Shown here: positions 11,297 to 21,735 of the stretch, one piece after another
How the letters are laid out: every line of letters begins with the position of its first letter
Numbering within the stretch: the first letter of the stretch is position 1
Source of the DNA: Gyromitra esculenta
Lineage: Eukaryota; Ascomycota; Pezizomycetes; Pezizales; Discinaceae
Reading direction: 5' to 3'
Assembly: GCA_038503075.1 (NCBI GenBank)
Contig: JBCAML010000001.1
Span: 3,162,001-3,226,000, forward strand
DNA: 64,000 nt
Made by a program: the position numbers and the translations under genes
Notes under the pieces: generated by a model
What the model was told of the DNA's origin: nothing
Seen by the model: the letters and a program-made list of their open reading frames with translations, nothing else
The model's database searches: none

Positions 11297-13834
11297 ATGG
11301 CTATGTCTTCAGATAATATCTCCTGTCCTACCTTCAAAATGCCTCCTCCTCTCGCTGTCTCGAAGCGACGTAAACCCATAATTACTTATGGTCGTTCTTC
11401 TCGGTCAAAGATTTCTTCCTTCAAAGTGTTTCAGGATACCGTAGATGAGGAACAAGGGGTTGATAAGAGGACTAAAAAGGAATCAGGTACGTTCTATTTG
11501 GACATTTCGTTTATCTACATAAATCTCGCTGTGGCAAATCTTTCTTGCCTTTCTTGCCTTAATTTTAGAAATTCCGTTTCAACGTCACTCCCTGCTGTAG
11601 GGGGTTCCAGCTAGAATTGATAGACAGCTGCTGATATGTCAGCAATTATCTCAAAAGGCCACGACTATGTTTCACGCTCTCCTCGGTCCTCGTCACCAAC
11701 CATCGGCCTGCAGGCACTGGGCTCTGTATTTGAAGATGCGAATGACCCGATTAGTGAAGAGGATCCATTTGCAGATCCTGGATCTCCTCTTAGTTTAAGA
11801 TTTAAGCCTCTGATACCGCCTAAACGGAGAAATAAAGGAACTTATACAAATGCCAATGCCTCTTCCCAGAGCGAAGCAGGCAGAGGAAATCAATTTGAGA
11901 AGCAAGCCTTGGCAGATAAATCCACAAACCATCCAATCTTGATAAAATCTACGACCATAGCCGGGGCGGTTCATGATTCTGTTACTCTTCTTCCCCAACA
12001 ACCCAAGCGTGAGACATGCTTATCTCCAAGGCTCCGCCCAAAGAAAAAAACTAGACTTGACCCTCAAGTTACCCCACAGCTAATTCTAAAAGTCGAACCA
12101 CCACTTCGCCCTCGTAAGCACCGTCAAGCAGGACCATTTCTCGAAGATCAGGATTTCCTGACTATGCTCTCGTCGCCTAAGGCGCGTAAACCGGACTGTA
12201 AGAGTCATTTTCGTAGATATTCAAGAATTTCTGAGAATGGGCCTCCTAGGCCTTACAACAAACCACCTACCCTACTAGGAACAAGTGGTGTCGAAGTGAG
12301 TGGTAGTACTGATATCACGTGGGTCCGTGAAAAAGCGAAGGAGATCTTAAGTGGAACGAAGAGGGTGGCTGGAAAAATTCTTAGAGTTTCTACCTCCAGA
12401 TCTGGATATAAAAATCGGCAACAGAAGGCCGAGAACACTAAGGGACGCCGTGGGATATCGAAGGACGTTGGGATTGTGCGAGAAGCGCAGGAAAGGGGAT
12501 CCGAAGACGAATCAATCCTAAATTTTGCTACCGTCGAGGTTGGGTCTTCAGACGAAGATGTTGTCGGCCTACAAGACTTCTTAGAAGATCCGTTTTCTTC
12601 TCCGGAAGATTATGAATTTGGTCAAGGTACGGGATCTGAAGTTGACGAAAACCGGTCCCTCAAACCATGTCATACCCCTGGCCTCAACGTGGCAGTTCTA
12701 AATAGATTGCAACGGACAGAAAGTACACAGGACTTACTGGTATTAGGATCCATGGAAGTCCGACACCCCCAAAAAGCCATCATCATGGAACAACCCAACC
12801 CGAAATCTCGCAGTAGAGAGGAGGAGGAGGAGGAGGAGGAGGAGGACAAAGGCGTAGCTAGGACTTGGGATACTTTTGGTTCATTCTTTGCTACTACGGA
12901 TACTAGTCCAGGTACTGCTCATAGGCTCCAAAACCCACGATCAGATAACGAGATGCCTTCTTCGAGTCCGATAGCCAAGTCAACTCCGAAGAAAGACTGG
13001 TATCGATATAAGGGCTCTGAAATCTCAGAAACTCTTAAGTTGAAGCCTAGCAGCCGGGTTAGAGGGAAAGGGCAACACCCTGCGAAGGTTGTGATCATCG
13101 CACTAGGCAGCTCAGATACTGATCATATTGAGAGGACACCTATAGGAAACTTTTTAAACGACGAAGATAGAAACGGCTATGATGAGAATAGTTGGGATGA
13201 GGGGGATGAAGGTGATAAGGAGGGTGCCAAAATTCTTACTAACCTGAATAGAAATAAGACACAAAGAAGTTTGGACTACAGAGATAGAGTAACTATGGAG
13301 CCCGAAGAAAAAAACCACCTATTTCTATGTGCAGAATCAGAAGACGAAATCCACAGTTACCGATCAGATATGGAGATATCCGAGAAAGCCGATTCAGAAA
13401 ACGGGGAGAATTGTTATCCCCTTGATATGGATATTGATAGGGCCTCCGATAACGAGCAAGATAGAAAGGCCTTAAACATAGTCATGGTCGCCGGAACGGA
13501 TATTAGATATCCGCAAAAAGAAGTAAGTTTAAAACAAAAGAGAAACGACGAGATTCGCATTAGTAGTTCGAGAATTGGCAAGTCAATTCCGAATGATAAT
13601 AGGAGTAAGATAATGGATGGAGTAGAAAGATTCACTGTTAACCGCAATGGAGGTGGGAGTAACTATACAACTCTCTCTAGGGGTTTCTCGAAGAATATCA
13701 TAGCTGGAGGAACCTACCAGGGTGTAGGAAAGAAGGATATCAAAACACGAAAATTTACCCTAGCGCATGACAGGATGGAAACTGGTAATGATGTTGATGA
13801 GTTACAGATGGATCTGCCAAGTGCAAGGATTTAG
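11297..13834 (+). CDS. Hypothetical acidic, Ser-rich protein
   Basis: I do not recognise this gene. Two exons (11297-11486 and 11628-13834) join in frame: the first ends in TCAG before GTACGT, the second starts after GATAGACAG and completes an Ala codon, giving about 798 residues. The N-terminus is basic (VSKRRKPIITYGRSSRSK); similar TYGK/TYGR blocks occur near the start of some fungal chromatin proteins such as Wapl, but no Wapl-type C-terminal domain is present. The rest is hydrophilic and probably disordered, with Lys/Arg clusters (RPKKKTR), many Ser-Ser-Asp and Asp/Glu stretches, and a run of nine Glu encoded by a GAG/GAGGAG repeat near 12817-12846. There is no membrane segment or signal peptide. 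The composition suggests a nuclear protein, which is inference only. The coding end lies 211 bp before the copia LTR, so the gene itself is not visibly interrupted. Confidence 0.6.
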
Positions 13835-14045
13835 CTCGGTGGATGAGATATAATTCATCTTAAAGATCATACCCTGCCACCTCAGCATTTTGATGGTAGC
13901 AACGTGAATTTGGTTTTCTTCTAGGGGCTTATTTCTCCTATTTTTTCACTATTCTTTGCTTATTGTTAAGAATTATCGTACGTTTTCCGGCATGGGAATG
14001 TCGTTCTCTCCTAGAAGTCGCTTTTATTTAACTGCAGGTACTTCG

Positions 14046-14279
14046 TGTTGGAATAAGGTGCTCTCACCTATAATACTATTGTGGCTAAACATATGGAGTA
14101 ACACGGATGGATGTTTAGCCGACGGAAGATCTACTTTGTATTAGCCTGACGGGCATATTTCCTTGTGGTAACAAGATTATTGTATGAGGAATAAGGAGTA
14201 TTTAGTCGGGGGATTTTCATAGTTGGATCAGTATCGAAATACAGTCATTTATTCCTACCACTATCTTATACGTTTTTCA
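14046..14279 (+). repeat. Copia 5' LTR
   Basis: The segment starts TGTTGGAATAAGG and ends TTTTTCA, so it has TG..CA ends and is 234 bp long, short as is usual for Ty1/copia. It lies directly before a primer-binding site and a copia gag frame. The 5 bases before it (CTTCG) would be the target duplication, but the 3' LTR is missing from the window so this cannot be confirmed. Confidence 0.75.
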
Positions 14280-14282
14280 AAA

Positions 14283-14294
14283 GGTTATGAGCCC
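14283..14294 (+). promoter_or_regulatory. Copia primer-binding site, half-tRNA-iMet type
   Basis: GGTTATGAGCCC lies three bases after the LTR end. It is the complement of GGGCTCATAACC, the anticodon arm of initiator tRNA-Met (anticodon CAT). Drosophila copia and yeast Ty5 prime reverse transcription from the cleaved 5' half of that tRNA, so this element probably does the same. Confidence 0.7.
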
Positions 14295-14395
14295 GGGAGA
14301 TTTCACTTAAAAATCTCACAGCAAAACTTTGTTACTTCCGAAAACCTGCGCAACAAGATACTCCGCAATAAAAAGAACTCCTCTTTTCGATCAAA

Positions 14396-14805
14396 ATGTC
14401 GTCCTCTACACAAGAACAAATTCCCACACTGAAAATTATCCTTGCCAGCCAAGCCGACTATCCGCGATGGCGAGCCACAGCAATCATCATGCTCGAATAT
14501 TATGATGCTATTGCCCTTATGTTTGGAACGCTCACCATACCAGCCAGCACTGACGAAGAAGGAGTAACAGCATGGAAGAAAAAGAATATCTGGGTCAAAG
14601 CTTTCTTAGTCCAGAACATTGACGGAGAAGTATTTGGGTCCATGGTCCCATCCTCCAATGCCTCCGCCATGTGGAAAAGTCTTGAAGACATGTTCGACAG
14701 AAGAACCAAGAGTACCCTCCATCAGTTAGCAGCAAGAGTCTTTAACCTCCAATACACCCCCGATGTAACCCTCAAAGATCATGTTTCGACGTTCGCAACA
14801 GCTTG
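14396..14805 (+). pseudogene. Copia gag, N-terminal fragment
   Basis: An open frame from the ATG at 14396 reads MSSSTQEQIPTLKIILASQA and continues through YPRWRATAIIMLEYYDAI, MWKSLEDMFDRRTKSTLHQL and TLKDHVSTFATA, a typical Ty1/copia capsid (UBN2-type gag). It is cut after FATA by gypsy element A1. The frame then runs 21 more residues into the A1 LTR before a stop, which is an artefact of the insertion. The rest of the gene resumes at 20658; joined across the duplication the next codon is TGA, so the gag was already broken or mutated there, probably from a Trp codon. Confidence 0.85.
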
Positions 14806-15225
14806 TCTCAAGGGACGAGGTTTATCTTCAAGCTCTCAGGTATCCCCCGAGATGAGCAGTGCTACTTGAAGGGAAAACTAAGTGACGAGAGTGTTTACGG
14901 AGTTCCACAGGCTCTACGGAGTGTTCAAGTATAGAGGACTTGAGGACGGCGACAGCGTAAGGTTATGAGGTATAACCGAGGTTTGTATTGTAAAATACAA
15001 GAGTGTACTATAGAAGACGTTGCTTAAAGAAAGAAGAAGGAAAAGTACAACAGGAGGGCTTTCCTCTCGCTTATATACCCAAGATCCGACCTTTCGATGA
15101 CACATGTCTGACTCATTGTAAAAGGAAACCAAAAGAAGAAAAGAGATAATCGCACAGCCACGCACTCATACACCCGAATAGAACAGTGAAACAACCATAC
15201 TCCAACGCGACAACCATCCATGAAA
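14806..15225 (-). repeat. A1 3' LTR
   Basis: 420 bp, minus orientation, starting TTTCATGGATGG and ending CTTGAGA in element sense. It carries a TATATAAGCG box, the 9-mer AAGCAACGT after it, and the conserved U5 hairpin (14826-14871). Just upstream in element sense lies the polypurine tract AAGGGAGGGGGTAC (15226-15239). Confidence 0.9.
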
Positions 15226-15237
15226 GTACCCCCTCCC

Positions 15238-18200
15238 TTATAGCCGTGAGCTCCTGCGAACACTAATTAAGCCTTCCTTTGGTTTATCTGGATAACGTTG
15301 ATGAAAAGTATCTACCGCCTCGGTCTCTTCATGATATTCCGCAGGTTCCCATGTGGGTAGCGCGTACCCTGTCCATTCGACCAAGTATTGGAGTCTTCCT
15401 CGGTAGAGGCGAGAGTCTAAAATACTTTCGATAAGGTATTCTTCGACGTCATTTACTTGGACGGGGGGAGGTGGTGGGATGATTTGACCAGGAATTGGGT
15501 CGTTGGGAGCTGCTTTGAGTAACGAAACGTGAAATACTGGATGGTATTTCATTGACATTGGTAAGTTTACTTCATAGGCATGCGCAGAAATCACTCGTTT
15601 CACAGGAAAGGGGCCACTCCATTTCCAGTCCAGTTTTCTTGCATTTCGGGTCGTCCTCATATTCCTCATTGACACGAAAACTTGATCGTCGACTTTAAAC
15701 GAAGGGGCAGGGGTGCGGTGCCGGTTGGTACTGGTTTCGAAAATATCCTGAGCTGTTCTCATCTGAGTTCGAAGGAAGTCTCTAAGTTCTTCCATCTTTA
15801 AAGCGAAGAGGTTGGCATCGAGGGTTTGTGGGGACCGATCATTAGGGATAATTGCAGTATCAAAACGGGGGTGATAACCGTAGTTGGCGAAGAAGGGTGT
15901 GGCTTTGGTACTGGCTGACTCTTGGTTATTGGCAGCAAACTCGGCCATTGGTAACCACTTTGCCCAGTCGTCTTGTTGGTACGAGATATAACAACGAAGG
16001 TATTGTTCCATAACGGCATTGAGACGTTCAGTTTGACCATCTGTTTCCGGATGAAAAGACGTCGACATGCGAGCAGAGATGTTCAAACGTTGGCAAAGAT
16101 ACTCCCAGAACTTAGCAGTGAATTGCGTTCCTCTATCAGATGTGATGAAGGAAGGTAGTCCGTGGAGTTTCCAGACGTTTTGGAGATAGAGTTCTGCTGT
16201 TTGTTCGGCGTTAACGGTGGTGTTACAGGGAATCAAGTGTCGCATCTTCGATAACCTATCTACCACGACCATTATTGCATTGAAACCGTTGGAATCTGGG
16301 AGGCCCGTAACAAAGTCCATCGATAATTCTTCCCAAGGGCGATTTGGGATTGGGAGGGGTTTGAGAACGCCGTGAGTGCCAAGGGTATTAGGTTTTGCTC
16401 GTCGGCAGGTATGACAGTTTCGGGTATACCGTCCGATATATTCTCTCATTTTTGGCCAATAAAAATATCTGGAGATGAGTTCGAAGGATTTTTCACGTCC
16501 TGGGTGACCTGCAGAGGGGGCATCGTGGTATCGTTTGAGGATAGACAGGTGAAGAGGATCGTGATCGGGGACGTAGAACTTTTGGCGGTAAAGAAGATAG
16601 CCATTTGTTTCTGTACAGTCACCGAGGGATATTTCCTTGGACTGTTGTTCACCATTCCTGAGTGCTAGGAGGATTTTTTGTGGGAATGGGTCAGCGATAT
16701 ATCCGTCATTCATCAATGTTTTAAGGGGAGCATCCAATTCAGCGGGTTCATTTGATAAAGAACCCGAAAACAAACTTAGCTTGGGGTCCAGGTTTCTTTC
16801 CTTAAAGACTACTTGATGTTGGTATTGTAGTCTTTCATCCCCTCCTTCAGGGAGATCTCCTGATCTCCGAGTTAGAGCATCCGGCTTTCCTCCTTGTGTT
16901 CCTGGTCTGTACGTAATGACAAAGTCGAAACGTGAAAGGTACTCTGCCCATCTGACCTGTCTTCGATTTAATTGCTTGGTGGTCATAAAATATTCCAAGT
17001 TTTTATGGTCTGTGATGACGGAGATGGGGAGTTCAGATCCTTCAAGTTCAGGGCGCCATTCTTCAAAACATCGGATAATGGCTAGTAGCTCCTTATCATA
17101 GATCTCATAGTTACATTCAGCAGGTGAATGTTTCTTAGAGAAAAATGCCACAGGGTGAAGTACGCCGTTGTCATCGAGCTGGGAGAGGACACCGCCGGAG
17201 ACGAAGTCAGAAGCATCGGATTCCACAAAGATCTTTTTTTGAGGGTTAAAATGGATAAGCACCGGGGCTTTAGTAAAAGCGTCTTTAAGGGCTTCGAACG
17301 CAAGTTCTGCTTTGACTGTCCATTCGAAGATAGTGCCTTTTTTTGTGAAGGCAGTGAGAGGCGCGGCGAGACGAGAGAATCCTAGGATAAACCTTCGATA
17401 GAAGTTTGCGAAACCTAGAAATGCTTGGACATCTTTAACACATTTGGGTCGGTTCCAGTCTCGCACTGCTTTGAGTTTGTCCTCGTCCATTTTAATTCCT
17501 TCAGGGGTGAGGATTAGGCCGAGGTATTTTATTGACTGGACGTGGAATTCGCATTTCTCGGGTTTGAGAAGGATGTTATTGTTTTTTAGAGCGTCAAGAA
17601 CTTGTTTGACATGCACTTTGTGCTCTGCAAGGGTATCGCTATAGATTAATATATCGTCGAGATAAGCGGTACAGAAAAGGTCCAGGTATTCTCGGAGGGA
17701 ATCATTCACAAATCGTTGGAACGTGCCGGGGGCGTTGGTAAGGCCGAATGGCATTACCATGTATTCATATAGACCATACCGAGTCCAAAAAGCTGTTTTC
17801 CATTCTTCTCCCTCAGCTATGCGGATTTGATGAAAGCCGTCACGGAGGTCTAGTTTTGAATACCATTGGGCTTTTGCAAGTCGGTCCAGTGTTTCTTTAA
17901 TTAGGGGAGAAGTATAGCGATCTTTTACTGTGAGGGCATTGAGACCACGATAGTCGACACACAGGCGAAGGGATCCATCAGGTTTGGCAGCGAAGAGGAC
18001 TGGTGAGCCGGCAGAGGAAGAGCTAGCGCGAATAAAACCTTTTTCTAGATTATCTTCGATATATTTTTTCAGGACCAATAATTCATCGCGGGACATGCCG
18101 TAGAGGGGTCCAAATGGTGGTTCTTTGCCTTCTTGTAGGACGATCTTATGGTCATAGGATCGGCGAGGAGGAAGTCCTTGAGCTTCAGTTTTATCAAACA

Positions 18201-18918
18201 TGTCGAGATATTCGTGGTATTCAGTGGGTATTCGTTGTCTCCACTCCTCTTTAGTAGTCTTGCTATCAAGTACTCTATTGATTTCGTAGAGGGACATAGA
18301 ATAAACCTGGATACCCTTTTTCCTAGCAAGCATGCGAAAGCTAGCAGCTCCGATAAAGGCGGCATTGAGCTTGGCTGGTGGGGGGATGGCAGTAGCCGAG
18401 ACGATGGGTTGCTTTGGGGCGCAGTGGGTGGTGCAGAACTCAGAGTTGAATTCGATGCTTTTATTTGCAAATTGTAGGTGAACATCGTGGAGGTTCATCC
18501 AGGGAATTCCGAGTACTAGGGGGTAATGGCCTAGCTTGGTGACAAAGAAGGGAGCTTTCTCTGTGTGTTGTTGGATAGATAGCTCTAGATGGCAGAGATC
18601 GACAATGTCTCCCGAGGCAATTGTTCGGCCGTCGATGACTTCTAATTGACGAGGGGTTTTTAGGGGAGATAAAGGCAGGGAATGGTGACGCACGAAGTTT
18701 TCATCGATGAAAGCGAACCCTGAGGCTCCGGTATCAAGAAGCGCGTGTGTTTTTATAATTTTATTTTGGTGAAAAAGGCTACAAGAGACTACAAAATGTT
18801 CACCATCCAAATTATCCTCCACACACACATCCGATACCGAAAACCCAGAAATGGAAAACGCTGACAAAGGAGAAAGATGAACCAGAGCAGGGTCACAAGG
18901 CGACTCTGGTTGGACTAG
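15238..18918 (-). CDS. A1 pol: protease, RT, RNase H, integrase, chromodomain
   Basis: The pol frame is read by -1 slippage from gag; its first own ATG is at 18867. Counting from that ATG (1,209 residues), the aspartic protease has LLDTGASGFAFID at about 44-56. Reverse transcriptase has [19 protein letters not shown] and the catalytic YLDD at 402-405. RNase H shows [16 protein letters not shown] near 545. Integrase has the zinc region (HPGREKSFELI ... CHTCRRAK) and the DDE residues in [18 protein letters not shown] and [13 protein letters not shown]. The C-terminus is a chromodomain ([37 protein letters not shown]) and the tail VRRSSRL. It has no stop or frameshift. Family role: copying and inserting the element; the chromodomain usually directs integration to methylated-histone chromatin. 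Confidence 0.95.
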   Translation of the reverse strand, partial: LVQPESPCDPALVHLSPLSAFSISGFSVSDVCVEDNLDGEHFVVSCSLFHQNKIIKTHALLDTGASGFAFIDENFVRHHSLPLSPLKTPRQLEVIDGRTIASGDIVDLCHLELSIQQHTEKAPFFVTKLGHYPLVLGIPWMNLHDVHLQFANKSIEFNSEFCTTHCAPKQPIVSATAIPPPAKLNAAFIGAASFRMLARKKGIQVYSMSLYEINRVLDSKTTKEEWRQRIPTEYHEYLDMFDKTEAQGLPPRRSYDHKIVLQEGKEPPFGPLYGMSRDELLVLKKYIEDNLEKGFIRASSSSAGSPVLFAAKPDGSLRLCVDYRGLNALTVKDRYTSPLIKETLDRLAKAQWYSKLDLRDGFHQIRIAEGEEWKTAFWTRYGLYEYMVMPFGLTNAPGTFQRFVNDSLREYLDLFCTAYLDDILIYSDTLAEHKVHVKQVLDALKNNNILLKPEKCEFHVQSIKYLGLILTPEGIKMDEDKLKAVRDWNRPKCVKDVQAFLGFANFYRRFILGFSRLAAPLTAFTKKGTIFEWTVKAELAFEALKDAFTKAPVLIHFNPQKKIFVESDASDFVSGGVLSQLDDNGVLHPVAFFSKKHSPAECNYEIYDKELLAIIRCFEEWRPELEGSELPISVITDHKNLEYFMTTKQLNRRQVRWAEYLSRFDFVITYRPGTQGGKPDALTRRSGDLPEGGDERLQYQHQVVFKERNLDPKLSLFSGSLSNEPAELDAPLKTLMNDGYIADPFPQKILLALRNGEQQSKEISLGDCTETNGYLLYRQKFYVPDHDPLHLSILKRYHDAPSAGHPGREKSFELISRYFYWPKMREYIGRYTRNCHTCRRAKPNTLGTHGVLKPLPIPNRPWEELSMDFVTGLPDSNGFNAIMVVVDRLSKMRHLIPCNTTVNAEQTAELYLQNVWKLHGLPSFITSDRGTQFTAKFWEYLCQRLNISARMSTSFHPETDGQTERLNAVMEQYLRCYISYQQDDWAKWLPMAEFAANNQESASTKATPFFANYGYHPRFDTAIIPNDRSPQTLDANLFALKMEELRDFLRTQMRTAQDIFETSTNRHRTPAPSFKVDDQVFVSMRNMRTTRNARKLDWKWSGPFPVKRVISAHAYEVNLPMSMKYHPVFHVSLLKAAPNDPIPGQIIPPPPPVQVNDVEEYLIESILDSRLYRGRLQYLVEWTGYALPTWEPAEYHEETEAVDTFHQRYPDKPKEGLISVRRSSRL

Positions 18919-18924
18919 TTTAAA
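18880..18924 (-). promoter_or_regulatory. A1 gag-pol -1 frameshift signal
   Basis: In element sense TTTAAAC (18924-18918) sits in the gag frame as T TTA AAC, directly followed by the gag stop TAG. Six bases from the heptamer end starts the stem arm AACCAGAG (18911-18904), which pairs fully with CTCTGGTT (18887-18880) across a 16-base loop. Slippery site, spacer and stem match the layout of known -1 frameshift signals. Confidence 0.85.
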
Positions 18925-20162
18925 GACTCAACTGAGTCCGCTGCATCAAAGGCAGGAAAACGCGGTGGTAGCGGTGGTGGGAAAACAGAGGGAGCAGGAG
19001 GGGTAGCGGCGGCGTTAGTGACGGCTCCTCTCATAGCAGGGCGTTTGGAGGCAGAGGGACAGTTTGCGAAGATATGTCCTTCCCCGGCGCAAAACAAACA
19101 GCGATTGTTGGTCTGTCTCCACGATTTTTCTTCAGGAGATAGCTTTCTTCTTCCGTTGACCTGAACGTAGCGTTGTTCAGGGGCAGCACGAGAGACTGAG
19201 GTGCGGCCGAAGGAAAGATCCATAGGAACAAGTCCTCCAGGGGCGAAGGAGGAAGAGGCAGGGGTAAAAGCAGCGGGGGCGGCAGCAGGGGCAGCGAATT
19301 GTCCCATGGTGTTGCGGGTAGCGTTCTTCTTCTCCTCTCTTCTTGCTCGGATACGATTATCTAAGCGGAGGAGGAAGGCGCAGAGGGAAGTGAAGGTGGT
19401 GGGGAAGTCGGCAACGGTTACCACTGCTTCCTTCAGTTCGTCGGACATGCCATACTCTAGGGCATCGTTCTTTGCGGACTCGTCATAATTGAGGCGTCCC
19501 ATGATGCGTTGGAAATCGGCAAGGTAAGCGGAGAAATCTCTCTTTCCTTGTCGGAGTTGATGTAGCTCGCGGCGGGCAGTACCGAGGGGGTCGGGGTCGC
19601 CGAAAGCCGTTTCCAGGGCGGTGATTAGGTCGGCGGCGGAGTTCCAGGTAGTGGTCCCATCAGGGAGGACTGAGTGGCGGATTTGTTCGAGGGCGGCTCC
19701 CTCGAGGCGGCTGATAGCATACAATATCATGTTATTGTTGCTGGAGAATCGGTCGGCGTTAACCGAGAGTTTGGAGCGCAGTTGTAAAACAAAGCCGGGG
19801 AGCTTGTCGCGAGACCCATTGAATTTATCTGGGTCTGGCATTTTGTCCGAGCGGCCGCCTTGATTGGGGGCTGGTGGTGGTGGAGGGGACGGCGCAGGAG
19901 GTGGGGGGGCGGTGTTGCGGAGGCGGACGATTTCTGCCTCTGCGGCTTGCAGTTGGGACTGGCAAGTGTTGAACCTTGCCGTCATGTTGTTTCTTTCCTG
20001 TACAGCTTCTTCTAGCTGTAGGTCTGCGTACGTGAGGTTATCGACCCGTTGTTGGTAATGGGATCGAATTTCCTCATAAGCAGAGGCGAGATCGGCATTG
20101 GCGGCGGCCTGAAAGTTCTCGAAAGTTGGGAAAGTCCAGGGGGCAGGGGCGGGGTTGCTCAT
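18915..20162 (-). CDS. A1 gag
   Basis: An intact 415-residue gag starts MSNPAPAPWTFPTFENFQ. It has an N-terminal coiled-coil-like part (residues 20-90), a Pro/Ala linker, the conserved capsid region (KMPDPDKFNGSRDKLPGFVL, AFGDPDPLGTARRELHQL, FSAYLADFQRIMG) and one CCHC zinc knuckle (CLFCAGEGHIFANC). This is a Ty3/gypsy Retrotrans_gag protein that forms the particle and binds RNA. The stop at 18915-18917 lies right after the frameshift heptamer. Confidence 0.93.
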   Translation of the reverse strand: MSNPAPAPWTFPTFENFQAAANADLASAYEEIRSHYQQRVDNLTYADLQLEEAVQERNNMTARFNTCQSQLQAAEAEIVRLRNTAPPPPAPSPPPPPAPNQGGRSDKMPDPDKFNGSRDKLPGFVLQLRSKLSVNADRFSSNNNMILYAISRLEGAALEQIRHSVLPDGTTTWNSAADLITALETAFGDPDPLGTARRELHQLRQGKRDFSAYLADFQRIMGRLNYDESAKNDALEYGMSDELKEAVVTVADFPTTFTSLCAFLLRLDNRIRARREEKKNATRNTMGQFAAPAAAPAAFTPASSSFAPGGLVPMDLSFGRTSVSRAAPEQRYVQVNGRRKLSPEEKSWRQTNNRCLFCAGEGHIFANCPSASKRPAMRGAVTNAAATPPAPSVFPPPLPPRFPAFDAADSVESLN

Positions 20163-20221
20163 AGCGGCGTTGAGGGTTTTGTGGCAGCGTAAAAAAAGCG
20201 GGGTAGAGGGTGTGGATGAGG

Positions 20222-20232
20222 AAGCAACGTAA
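20222..20232 (-). promoter_or_regulatory. A1 self-complementary primer-binding site
   Basis: After the 5' LTR (element sense) come TT and ACGTTGCTT. That 9-mer is the exact complement of AAGCAACGT at 20452-20444 in the same LTR, just downstream of its TATA box. It is not complementary to a usual tRNA 3' end (no TGG start). This suggests that the RNA 5' end folds back as primer, as in fission-yeast Tf1. Confidence 0.7.
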
Positions 20233-20652
20233 TCTCAAGGGGCGAGGTTTATCTTCAAGCTCTCAGGTATCCCCCGAGATGAGCAGTGCTACTTGAAGGA
20301 AAAACTAAGCGACGAGAGTGTTTACGGAGTTCCACAGGCTCTACGGAGTGTTCAAGTATAGAGGACTTGAGGACGGCGACAGCGTAAGGTTATGAGGTAT
20401 AACCGAGGTTTGTATTGTAAAATACAAGAGTGTACTATAGAAGACGTTGCTTAAAGAAAGAAGAAGGAAAAGTACAACAGGAGGGCTTTCCTCTCGCTTA
20501 TATACCCAAGATCCGACCTTTCGATGACACATGTCTGACTCATTGTAAAAGGAAACCAAAAGAAGAAAAGAGATAATCGCACAGCCACGCACTCATACAC
20601 CCGAATAGAACAGTGAAACAACCATACTCCAACGCGACAACCATCCATGAAA
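20233..20652 (-). repeat. A1 5' LTR
   Basis: 420 bp, nearly identical to the 3' LTR at 14806-15225. In element sense it begins TTTCATGGATGG and ends CCTTGAGA. It should hold the promoter: TATATAAGCGAG, then AAGCAACGT as the likely RNA start. Confidence 0.9.
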
Positions 20653-21735
20653 GCTTGAAAGGAACTCAACGAGAGGACCGAGCAATACAAGAACGACTCC
20701 ACCGAAACTTTCGGTCAAATAATGAATAAATTGTCCAACAATGTCGAAGCAAAAGGATCTTTTCTGCTAATGACCCTCCGTCATGAGTCTCTCGACAACG
20801 TAGTTGACAACCTACAAACGAAAGAGATGGTCACATACCAAGACGTCTACGACAAGCTCATGGACATCGCTACACGCAAGGAACTATTCACTCAGGCAAC
20901 CAAATCCTTCAACGCCAGTAGAACCAAGGGAGGATTCAAATGGGATACCTCAAAAGAATGCTCTTTCTGCAAACAAAATGAGGATACCTACATAGGCCAT
21001 CTTCAGAAAGATTGCCGAAAAAGGAAAGCCAAGAGGAGGGAAGAGAAAACTGAGACTAACGTAGCAAAGATTACTGCTGAAGGGTGGACGGCATCTTTCA
21101 TGGACTTCTGTTTCATCGACGTCGAGTACCCCCAATTCAACAATCCTAAGGAAGAAGTAGACCTCAGCGGATGGATCGAAGAGGATCTAGACTTAACTTG
21201 GATGGACGCAACCGCCCTTGCAACAAATACTGGACAACAAGAAGAATGGATCCTTGACACAGGCACAACTGATCATATGTCAGGGTCAGCCTTCTCCGAT
21301 AAACAAACAGCAGCAGGAACTGTCCCAGTTCCCGGTGATAAACTCAAGATCACAGGCTTCACTACTGCGAGTATTCAAGGAAGCCTAAGACCCATCAAAC
21401 TCAATAAAGTCCTTCACGTCCTGAAACTAGGAACGACCAACCTCATCTCATGGCGCAAACTTGCAGAAAAAGGGCTAACCTTGGAAGGGAAAGGTGAAAA
21501 GTTATCTATCCTGAAGGGAGGTCAAGTTCAGGCTGTAACTACTCTTAACAAGAACAGGAACCTTTACATCCTAGATCTGAAGGAAGGAATATCAGCAATG
21601 ATTACATCTGTCGATTGGCATGAAAGGCTCGGACACCTTCCTTCATCGGCCCTAAGCAAACTCAAGTAGCTAGTGAAAGACGGAGATCAACTGCCCAGTA
21701 CTTTCAATCCCTGCGCCAGCTGCCTTATGGGCAAA
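20653..21735 (+). pseudogene. Copia gag end, protease and pre-integrase fragment
   Basis: The copia frame resumes after A1 (AAG GAA CTC AAC GAG at 20660). It holds the gag end (FGQIMNKLSNNVEAKGSFLL), a zinc-knuckle-like CSFCKQNEDTYIGHLQKDC, the protease motif WILDTGTTDHMSG near residue 178 of the 315-residue frame starting at 20722, and the GAG-pre-integrase block VDWHERLGHLPSSALSKLK. A TAG at 21667-21669 interrupts it where a CAG codon would fit, and the frame goes on with LVKDGDQLPSTFNPCASCLM up to the next LTR insertion at 21736. It is an inactive middle piece of the same element as 14046-14805. Confidence 0.88.

Larger units (their letters stand above)
14801..20657 (-). mobile_element. 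Gypsy chromovirus A1, full-length
   Basis: This is a complete Ty3/gypsy element on the minus strand with two 420-bp LTRs (14806-15225 and 20233-20652) bounded by the 5-bp duplication GCTTG (14801-14805 and 20653-20657). The two LTRs differ at only a few positions (I count three in the first 150 bp, and the rest reads the same), so insertion is recent. Gag and pol are both open, joined by a -1 shift, and the pol ends in a chromodomain. It inserted in the copia gag. It is the best candidate in the window for an active, autonomous copy. Confidence 0.93.

Noticed and set aside
14914..15165. Open frames of 60-112 codons repeated in many LTRs
   Set aside because: They recur because the LTRs are copies. 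They cross the promoter and U5 hairpin, have no start context and differ in length between copies.
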